Part shown: positions 17,242 to 24,253 of the stretch, piece after piece
How positions within the stretch are numbered: position 1 is the stretch's first letter
Layout of the letters: each line of letters opens with the position of its first letter
Source: Candidatus Poribacteria bacterium
GTDB taxonomy: Bacteria > Poribacteria > WGA-4E > WGA-3G
Length of the DNA: 64,000 nt
Direction: 5' to 3'
NCBI GenBank assembly: GCA_022827225.1
Contig: JAJDTJ010000138.1
Location: 1-64,000 of the forward strand
Position numbers and translations under genes: made by a program
The notes under the pieces: model-generated
Seen by the model: the letters and a program-made list of their open reading frames with translations, nothing else
Told to the model about the DNA's origin: nothing
The model's database searches: none

Positions 17242-20200
17242 ATGATAAACCGATTAGATGACAACGATCCTCCGATTATGCTTGAAAGTGTAGGATTCAA
17301 GTGCAAACGCTCGTCCATCGTTCTGGTTGTATGTCTTTTATTTTTTTCTCCTCTTTTTGTAATTACGAGTTGTGGTCCACTGGTAACCACCGATCCGCAA
17401 TCTGGCGTTCCGCTTAAGGATTCTGATACAAACTCGCGTCCTAAAAAGATGTGGCCCGTGAAACGGACGCTCGTCAGCAACGAAGTCAACTGTGTTGCAG
17501 CAGATTCGGAGAACGTATGGATTGCAACAGCACACGGGATTTCGCGTTGGGAACGCACCAAAGATAAATGGCTGCACTACACGATGGAAGACGGATTGGC
17601 GAACGATAGGGTGAACGCCGTTGCGATTGATGGGCAGTGGGTCTGGTTCGCTACGGATGAAGGCGTGAGTCGCTACGATATACAAACGGATACCTTTGCG
17701 ACCTTCCGAACTATTGACGGCTTAGCGAGCGACCAGGTCTCCTCTATTGCTATTGATGGAAATTATGTCTGGTTCGGAACGTCTAACGGACTCAACCGCT
17801 ATGACAAAACAATTGACAGTTGGGCGGTACGTACCCGGAAAGACGGGTTGGTCAGCAAAATAATTACAACTATCGCTGTTGAGCCGGAGTACGTCTGGGT
17901 CGGCACCGATAGGGAAATCAACCCCGATCCGCATGGATGGGATCAGGATCCGAGGTTCAGCAAAGGTGGTGTGAGCCGCTACCATCGAGATACGGATTCA
18001 TGGAATAATTATACAAAATCAGATGGTTTGATAGGCAGCGAAATCGCTACGATTGCCGTGGACGATGACAGCGTTTGGTTTGGGACAGAAAAAGAAGGGG
18101 TCAGTCAATACAATCAGGTCGATCAGACCTTCATTAAGACGTATACGAAAACCGACCTGTTGAAAAGCAATATGATGACCTGTATCCGTACAGATGGCTT
18201 CCAAGTCTGGTTCGGGACCGCCAACGCCGGTGTGCACCGATTCATCAAACCCGTCAATACCTGGGTGCATTACACCAAAGCAGACGGACTGTCAAGCAAT
18301 CATGTGAGTTGGATTACCACACACGGTAATGATGTCTGGTTTGCGAGTAAAGAGGATGGGGTGAGCCGCTTCGATAAAGTAACCGGTGAATGGATAATTT
18401 ACAAACAAGCCGATTTTCTTGCAGATAACGATGTCCGAGCGATAACACGTGATACCGATGGGAATCTCTGGGTGGCAACAGTCGGCGGAATCTCGGTTCA
18501 CGCGCCTCAAACGCGGAGTTGGGAAATTATCTCCAAAGAAGATGGACTGCCAACGCCATACATCACGTCAATACTTATTAGTCGTCAGCCATCAGTTATC
18601 AATCGTCAGTTAAGAGATGTTAAATCAGATGCCTCTTTAACTGATAACCGAAAACCGAAAACCGAAAACTATTCTCGCATTTGGATCGGCAGCGATCGAG
18701 GGCTTGGGACAACGACAGATATAAGCACCGAATGGACTTTTCATACGCCGCGAAATAGCAATCGGCAGTCCGCCGACAGCCGACAGCAAGAGGCTGTCGG
18801 AGCATCGAAAACATCTTCGCCGACAGCCATTCACGGTGAAGCGTTTGTGACCGCCCTTGATACCGATGCGGCACGAGCAAACTCTGTTATCTGGCTCGGT
18901 ACCAGTTTAGGACCCGCCATGTATGATCCAACATCTCAAAAATGGACCCAGCTTGACGTGCCGGATGCCCCCAAAAATCCGCTTATATTATCTGTGCTTG
19001 TTCGCGATGGAAGTGTTTGGTTCGGGGGTGCTGAGGGGGTTTGGCGATATTTGATCGCCGATAAGCAGATGCACCCTGCTACCGATGAGCTTCCCGATCC
19101 GTATGTTAATGTCCTCTTCTCCACGGGTGAAAAAGGGAAAGAGGAGACACTTTGGGCAGGAACACGCCGTGGGGTTGCAAGGTATGACATCAACCGCCAG
19201 CGTTGGGTCCCATTGTCCTTTAACGCACAATTACCCTCCCCCAATGTCACTGCGCTCGCTTTTCGAGATGGCACGCTCTGGATTGGCACACCACAGGGAC
19301 TCGGAAGCTACACGATTGCTTCCGATTCTTGGAATCCGCTCTCAAACGTACCGTATAGCATTCGGGACATACTGTGTGCGGAAACTGATAAAATACTTTG
19401 GCTGGCGACGGACATCGGTCTCGTTGAATATCATAGTCGTGAAAAAACCGAAAACGTAGTCCGTAATGTAATGAAGGACGGGTCTACGGAGAAGCATTTG
19501 AAAACACAGGGGAAACACCCAAGCAAAAACACCCGCCTCACCGAACCGCAAGGGAATATAAAAATACATCAATCCCGTCCCGTGCGGGAACCGTTCTTTG
19601 AGACCAGAGTTTCACACATCAAATTTGATGGCGATTACATCTGGTTCAATAACTGGAGAGCTTCGCCGAACGGTAGTATCGTGCGTTTTCATCGCCCAAC
19701 AGCAACGTGGCGACGTTTCACTCGTTTAGATATTTTGCAGTCCACGCAGAAGAGATCCATGACCTTTATCCGTTGGACCTACGTCGATACTGATGCCGTC
19801 TGGTTCACCACGGACTACGGGGTTCTCCGTTATAATAAAACTGCGGATACGTGGCAGCATTTTACGATAGAAGATGGACTCTCTACAGACGATGTGGGTA
19901 AAATTGCTGTCAGTGAGCAGAGCGTCTGGGTTATTCCGATGATAGGTTTGGAATTAAACCGTTATGATAAAGCAACTGGAACGTGGGAAGTGGTTGAAGA
20001 AGAGGGGCACCGTGAGATTGAGAGTATAAAATCACTCGGGGTTGATGGCCCGAACGTCTGGTTCGCGTCTGGGCGCGGACTCACGCGTTACAATGAGGTC
20101 ACCGGTGAATGGAAAAATTTCGGACCCAGGGACGGATTGGCAGGTAGAGGCGCAGAATGGATTACTGTGGATGATGATTTTATTTGGGTTGCGCGTTCGG

Positions 20201-21684
20201 AATGGGACAGAGGCAGCAACCGTCCACTTTCACGATACGATAAGAAAACAAAAAAGTGGACAACTTTCTCAACGAATGACGTACTTGCTGCCAGGACCAT
20301 TAGACGCATTATCGCTACAGAGAACGATGTCTGGATACTCTACAGACCCTGGGATGACGCCGGTGTCACCCGATACGATCGGCGTACAAAAGAGTGGACG
20401 ACAATCCGATCTGGCCGCGGAACGCTCGAACTCGCAGCCGATGACGATTATCTCTGGTTAGCTGCACCCAACGAAGGGCTTCGACGATTTCATTTCGCCT
20501 CCGGCACCTGGACAACGTTCAAAGATATCGAGGGGCTGCTCCATAATCACGTCGGTGAGTACGGGCTTGCAGTCGATCAAGACTATGTATGGGTCGGAAC
20601 CTTACGAGGGCTTTCGCGTTATGACAAGCGGAAGGAATCCTGGACACCTCTGACATCACTGCCAACCCTTTTGGGACGCACCATCCGGACGGTAGATACA
20701 GATGAACGTTTCGTCTGGATCGGTTCCGATAAAGGGATGTCCCGCTACGACAAGGCTTTAGGTACCTGGAAAAATTATCGACAGAAGGGTGGGTCTGAAA
20801 ACATAGAAACCCACGGCGGTCATTGGCACCGACATGGCAGGAAAAAGAGGGACTCCCTCTCCGATAACGTTGTGAGTTCTATCGTCGTTGATGAACAATA
20901 CGTCTGGATCGGGACACGCGATGGCGCGAACCGTTTTGATAAGATAGCATTGCGCTGGGACCAATACAAAACTGAGCATGGGTTGCCTGCGAATAATATA
21001 ACTTCTGTTAGTAGCGATGGCAGTAGCATCTGGGTGGGAACTAATTCCGGGATTGGGAAGTATCCGCGCACAGCGGATGACCTCAACGCATGGATTACTT
21101 ACACATCTGGCACTGAAATCCAACCGTCTGCCGTATCTAAAGAGTTCGCAGAATCATTGGTTACCGATCAAATCTGGTGTATCACGGCGAGTAAGAGACA
21201 CGTCTGGGTCGGCACACGCCGAGGGGTGAGCAAATACGATGTGGGTAAAGACATCTGGAAAACAATCACAGTGGAAGATGGACTCGCAAGCGATGAAGTC
21301 AGTTGTATTGCTATTGATGGCGATCGCGTCTGGTTTGGCAGTGATCGTGGTGTAACGCTCTATAATGAAAAGGCAGATGTTTGGGCTGCCTATACAACAG
21401 AAGATGGACTCGCAAGCAACAAGGTTACTACCATCGGTGTTGATGGCACAGAAGTCTGGATCGGTACTTACAATGCCGGGGTCAGCCGGTTCGATCAGTT
21501 GACGAATACCTGGACAACTTACACACGAGATGATGGTTTGGCACATAATGGTATCCTTTCCATGGCTATTGATAGTAACTATGTCTGGTTCGGCACCTAT
21601 CGCGGGTTGAGCCGCTTTGATAAACGCACAAGCATCTGGACGGTCTTCACAGAGGTCTATGGACCAGAAGACATTTTGAGGTAG
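17242..21684 (+). CDS. Giant Reg_prop beta-propeller lipoprotein
   Basis: About 1480 residues. An N-terminal hydrophobic stretch ends in the lipobox-like VITSCG, so the mature protein is probably a lipoprotein facing the periplasm or surface. The rest is a long run of two-component-regulator-propeller repeats (VWFGT..GVSRYD, DGLAS..V..IA.D), enough for several propellers. Unlike hybrid two-component sensors, no kinase domain is attached. The start at 17242 is preferred over 17167 because GAAGGGG precedes it, although the spacing is long. The repeats are interrupted by low-complexity inserts at about residues 447-477, 505-531 and near 757. At the DNA level these inserts are copies of dispersed palindromic or mobile repeats. 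Possible roles are sensing or a binding scaffold. Confidence 0.75.
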   Translation: MINRLDDNDPPIMLESVGFKCKRSSIVLVVCLLFFSPLFVITSCGPLVTTDPQSGVPLKDSDTNSRPKKMWPVKRTLVSNEVNCVAADSENVWIATAHGISRWERTKDKWLHYTMEDGLANDRVNAVAIDGQWVWFATDEGVSRYDIQTDTFATFRTIDGLASDQVSSIAIDGNYVWFGTSNGLNRYDKTIDSWAVRTRKDGLVSKIITTIAVEPEYVWVGTDREINPDPHGWDQDPRFSKGGVSRYHRDTDSWNNYTKSDGLIGSEIATIAVDDDSVWFGTEKEGVSQYNQVDQTFIKTYTKTDLLKSNMMTCIRTDGFQVWFGTANAGVHRFIKPVNTWVHYTKADGLSSNHVSWITTHGNDVWFASKEDGVSRFDKVTGEWIIYKQADFLADNDVRAITRDTDGNLWVATVGGISVHAPQTRSWEIISKEDGLPTPYITSILISRQPSVINRQLRDVKSDASLTDNRKPKTENYSRIWIGSDRGLGTTTDISTEWTFHTPRNSNRQSADSRQQEAVGASKTSSPTAIHGEAFVTALDTDAARANSVIWLGTSLGPAMYDPTSQKWTQLDVPDAPKNPLILSVLVRDGSVWFGGAEGVWRYLIADKQMHPATDELPDPYVNVLFSTGEKGKEETLWAGTRRGVARYDINRQRWVPLSFNAQLPSPNVTALAFRDGTLWIGTPQGLGSYTIASDSWNPLSNVPYSIRDILCAETDKILWLATDIGLVEYHSREKTENVVRNVMKDGSTEKHLKTQGKHPSKNTRLTEPQGNIKIHQSRPVREPFFETRVSHIKFDGDYIWFNNWRASPNGSIVRFHRPTATWRRFTRLDILQSTQKRSMTFIRWTYVDTDAVWFTTDYGVLRYNKTADTWQHFTIEDGLSTDDVGKIAVSEQSVWVIPMIGLELNRYDKATGTWEVVEEEGHREIESIKSLGVDGPNVWFASGRGLTRYNEVTGEWKNFGPRDGLAGRGAEWITVDDDFIWVARSEWDRGSNRPLSRYDKKTKKWTTFSTNDVLAARTIRRIIATENDVWILYRPWDDAGVTRYDRRTKEWTTIRSGRGTLELAADDDYLWLAAPNEGLRRFHFASGTWTTFKDIEGLLHNHVGEYGLAVDQDYVWVGTLRGLSRYDKRKESWTPLTSLPTLLGRTIRTVDTDERFVWIGSDKGMSRYDKALGTWKNYRQKGGSENIETHGGHWHRHGRKKRDSLSDNVVSSIVVDEQYVWIGTRDGANRFDKIALRWDQYKTEHGLPANNITSVSSDGSSIWVGTNSGIGKYPRTADDLNAWITYTSGTEIQPSAVSKEFAESLVTDQIWCITASKRHVWVGTRRGVSKYDVGKDIWKTITVEDGLASDEVSCIAIDGDRVWFGSDRGVTLYNEKADVWAAYTTEDGLASNKVTTIGVDGTEVWIGTYNAGVSRFDQLTNTWTTYTRDDGLAHNGILSMAIDSNYVWFGTYRGLSRFDKRTSIWTVFTEVYGPEDILR
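18581..18670. repeat. Dispersed palindromic repeat inserted in-frame in the propeller gene
   Basis: ATCAGTTATC ... CAGTTAAGAG and CCTCTTTAACTGATAACCG form inverted arms. The right arm matches the reverse complement of the left arm of the intergenic repeat at 61450-61517. It encodes about 30 residues (RQPSVINRQL... KTENYS) placed between two strands of a propeller repeat that otherwise follows the pattern ITSI ... RIWIGSDRGLG. The reading frame is kept. Confidence 0.6.
18754..18833. repeat. Second palindromic repeat in-frame in the propeller gene
   Basis: CCGACAGC (18780-18787) and GCTGTCGG (18793-18800) form a perfect stem with a five-base loop, flanked by further GACAGC copies. The style matches the GACAGCAGACAGC part of the intergenic repeat between gyrB and gyrA. 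It encodes low-complexity Ser/Gln/Arg-rich sequence between propeller motifs. Confidence 0.5.
19512..19534 (+). repeat. MITE core sequence inside the propeller gene
   Basis: GAAACACCCAAGCAAAAAC matches the MITE core GAAACGCCCAAGCAAAAAC (27049-27067) at all but one position. It encodes GKHPSKN within a low-complexity stretch that interrupts the propeller repeats, so an element of this family appears to have been domesticated in-frame. Confidence 0.5.
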
Positions 21685-21694
21685 TTGTCAGCAT

Positions 21695-21721
21695 GTAGAG
21701 ACGAGGTCCCCTCGCCCCTAC
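21695..21721. repeat. Intergenic hairpin
   Basis: GTAGAGACGAGG, two bases, then CCCTCGCCCCTAC forms an imperfect long stem in the 49-base gap after the propeller gene. It has the same form as the 6878-6904 hairpin. It may attenuate read-through into the next gene or be a REP-like repeat. Confidence 0.5.
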
Positions 21722-21733
21722 GACTCATAAAAT

Positions 21734-23686
21734 ATGAAGATAAAAACAGATGCACGAAAGTACCTGATCCTTGGCTCGTTCCTCTTGTTGTTCAACGGTT
21801 CTCTGGTGTTCTATGCTGAGGCAGAGGACGTTTACAGTCTATTTGGCAAGTTGTTCTTGTCCGGACGGGTCGAATACGATTTCACAAACCGACGCAACTT
21901 CCTCGCTGGCACAGAAGAGGAACAAGTTAGGCAAGATAATTTTGATTTTGATCGCCTTTTTCGACGCGGTTTCCACAGCGTTATGGTGATTGAAGAGACA
22001 GCAGGGAGCGTCAAAAATATCCTGAGTCTAGGAGAAGTTCCGACAACCTTCACCAAATTTACCTTCGATCAGATTGACTTAAGCGGCGTCCGCTGGGAGG
22101 TCCGCTCCAACCGCACCGATTGGACAATTCTAATGGTACCCGGTTTGCTGAACCGACTGAACGGTCAAGAGGAGCAGACTGAAGGTTCGGGGATCGGTTT
22201 GCGCGAAGTAACAAAGTTCGGTAGGTCGCAGCTGGGGCTTTCTTGGTATTTCCGTGAAGTCCCCGTATGGGCAGTAGACTTGGAAACCAATTTCACCAAC
22301 TACGGTGTGAAAGCGGAGCTGGCTATCACCCCGAAAAATGCATTGCAAAAGAACTTGGGCTCACGGTTCGATGCAATGACGACAGTTTTCAAAGCCTTCC
22401 AAACCGTTGGTGATACCATTTTTCAGGCAGAAGCGTTTCGCGTCGGTCCACGATTTGATGCCTCCCGATCCGTCGGTGATAACGATGACCAAGATCGCTA
22501 CTCCGATAACACGTTTCCTGACCCACCATCTCTGATTATTCCTGGCGACCTTGATAAAAATAACAACGGTATCTTCGACTATGAGGATGACATCCTCCTT
22601 TTCGATGTCGATGAGGATTTCCTTGACGAAAGTGATCGGAATAACAACGGTATTCGGGATGAGGAAGAAAATGATAAGGACCCCAATTACGAATTTGATG
22701 TCGGACTCCGAGGCATTCGGCTTTTTATGAACCGTAAGATAAGTCAACAGGCGAGCGTTGTTGACCTTGATCTCGGATTACAGATAGAAGAAAACCTCAG
22801 ACTCAGAAATACGCCCACCTCAACGAAAGCACTCGCTAACCTCGTTTACCAGAGACAACTTGCACAAGCTTCCTCGCTCATTTTCGAGAACGAACTCAAA
22901 TTGGTGAAGGATCGGATTCCCGACGAAACGTGGTATTACGCCGGATTTTTGGGGAGACAGGATGAACGGCTCTATCGATCGCAACCAGAAATCCAGAAAA
23001 TGGTGAGAGAGGGAGACCTGCAATTCTTTTATGTTGATGGGGGTGTCGAAGTCGAAAAAAGACGCAGGGATCCCCGATTGATGCAGAACGATCTCATTAA
23101 CACGGCTAAAGTCACATGGGAATATCGCGGAATTGAACGAATGGTTACGACCGCTCGTGCCAAAATTCAGTACGACTATGATTTCGACAAAGATAACGAA
23201 CATTACGAAGTCGGCATTTTCAAGACGCTGTACCGCCTACGTCCTTCCAAATCTCTGGAGATCAGTCCCATGTTCAAGTATACTATTCGGAACGGTTTTC
23301 GGATGGCAGAGGACCGAGTCGAATATCTTCCGCTAAGTGCGGAAATTGACGGCGAAGAGGTATCGCGCGGGCTTCGATTGCGTGAGATTGAACACACGCA
23401 CGTACGCGATATGACACTGGCACTTATCCTTAAGGTCGTCTATCAGTTCACGAAAACCATCAAGCTCACCGGTGGTGGTCAAATCCTTTTGTTCAACGAT
23501 ATGCGTGATGATGCTAACGATTTTGTCCGTCAAGCACTTTTAGTAGAGATGGAGAAGAGTTTTGTCGCTTACGAGAAGCAGCTTTTTCTGCATATCGGCG
23601 CACGGTACATAGACCAACGCGCAATCGGAGATGTTAACGATCAGAATTATATGGAAACTTTTGTCAGAGTTTTTGGGAAATTCTAA
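21734..23686 (+). CDS. Exported envelope protein with Asp/Asn-rich calcium-binding-like segment
   Basis: 650 residues with an N-terminal signal peptide (about 1-31, hydrophobic LILGSFLLLF). I do not recognise the family. Residues about 270-320 contain DLDKNNNGIFDYEDD and DRNNNGIRDEEE, which look like calcium-binding loops of the dockerin or thrombospondin type-3 kind. The C-terminal half alternates polar and hydrophobic residues and ends in Phe (VFGKF), which is compatible with an outer-membrane beta-barrel. It lies 49 bases after the propeller lipoprotein in the same direction, so the two may act together at the envelope. Function is unknown. Confidence 0.65.
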   Translation: MKIKTDARKYLILGSFLLLFNGSLVFYAEAEDVYSLFGKLFLSGRVEYDFTNRRNFLAGTEEEQVRQDNFDFDRLFRRGFHSVMVIEETAGSVKNILSLGEVPTTFTKFTFDQIDLSGVRWEVRSNRTDWTILMVPGLLNRLNGQEEQTEGSGIGLREVTKFGRSQLGLSWYFREVPVWAVDLETNFTNYGVKAELAITPKNALQKNLGSRFDAMTTVFKAFQTVGDTIFQAEAFRVGPRFDASRSVGDNDDQDRYSDNTFPDPPSLIIPGDLDKNNNGIFDYEDDILLFDVDEDFLDESDRNNNGIRDEEENDKDPNYEFDVGLRGIRLFMNRKISQQASVVDLDLGLQIEENLRLRNTPTSTKALANLVYQRQLAQASSLIFENELKLVKDRIPDETWYYAGFLGRQDERLYRSQPEIQKMVREGDLQFFYVDGGVEVEKRRRDPRLMQNDLINTAKVTWEYRGIERMVTTARAKIQYDYDFDKDNEHYEVGIFKTLYRLRPSKSLEISPMFKYTIRNGFRMAEDRVEYLPLSAEIDGEEVSRGLRLREIEHTHVRDMTLALILKVVYQFTKTIKLTGGGQILLFNDMRDDANDFVRQALLVEMEKSFVAYEKQLFLHIGARYIDQRAIGDVNDQNYMETFVRVFGKF

Positions 23687-23735
23687 AAAAAAATAGTGAA
23701 ATTGTAGAGAATTATGCATTTTTTTCTAAATTAAC

Positions 23736-23764
23736 TTGACAAACAGTTTTATAGGGTGTATAAT
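23736..23764 (+). promoter_or_regulatory. Consensus sigma70 promoter of the blaI-blaR1 pair
   Basis: TTGACA (23736-23741), a 17-base spacer and TATAAT (23759-23764) match the housekeeping consensus at every position. It lies about 100 bases before the BlaI-type gene. Such a strong promoter is what a repressor-controlled, self-regulated operon would be expected to have. Confidence 0.8.
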
Positions 23765-23805
23765 ACTATTATTACGTATTCAGTATTAGTATTTACAGGT
23801 CGTAA
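23761..23805. promoter_or_regulatory. Candidate BlaI-type operator region
   Basis: Overlapping and just after the -10 box are inverted sequences: AATACTA (23762-23768) with TAGTATT (23787-23793), and TTACAGGTCGTAA (23793-23805). BlaI/MecI repressors bind dyads of this size at their own promoters. The motif is not the classical TACA-TGTA form, so this is a position-based guess. Confidence 0.4.
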
Positions 23806-23866
23806 TTCGCAACATGAACATTAACCTTCTGGTTCATGAGTCAAAGTATATAAAGGAGCATATCCG

Positions 23867-24253
23867 ATGAAAACCAAAAGATTACACCCATTAGAACTTG
23901 AAGTGATGAAAGTGGTATGGAAACTGACGCGTGCCACGGTCAACGATGTCCTTGATAATATTAACCGTAAGCTCGCCTATACTACTGTCGCTACAACGAT
24001 GAAAAGTCTCGAAAAGAAGGGTTTTTTGTCGCATCAAGTGGATGGTAGGACGTTCGTTTACCAGCCTTTGGTCAAAGAGGCAGAGATTACGCATTCCATG
24101 CTCAGCGATTTACTGGAACGCCTTTTTGACAACTCTGCCGAAAAACTGGTGAACACACTTCTTGAAGTGCGACAAACCAGCGCAGATGAACACAATCGCT
24201 TACAAGCGTTGATTAACAACTACCAGCCTGAAGGAGAAGAAACCGATGACTAA
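23867..24253 (+). CDS. BlaI/MecI/CopY-family transcriptional repressor
   Basis: 128 residues, the usual length for this family. A winged-helix DNA-binding domain occupies about 1-75: HPLELEVMKVVWKL, then TVNDVL, and the recognition-helix region YTTVATTMKSLEKKGFL. A C-terminal dimerisation helix bundle follows. In the family, the partner M56 membrane protease triggers cleavage of the repressor and derepression. Here the partner gene overlaps by 8 bases (stop 24253, start 24246), so the two are translationally coupled. AAGGAG precedes the start. The regulated signal is unknown; in these organisms such pairs are often not linked to beta-lactams. Confidence 0.9.
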   Translation: MKTKRLHPLELEVMKVVWKLTRATVNDVLDNINRKLAYTTVATTMKSLEKKGFLSHQVDGRTFVYQPLVKEAEITHSMLSDLLERLFDNSAEKLVNTLLEVRQTSADEHNRLQALINNYQPEGEETDD

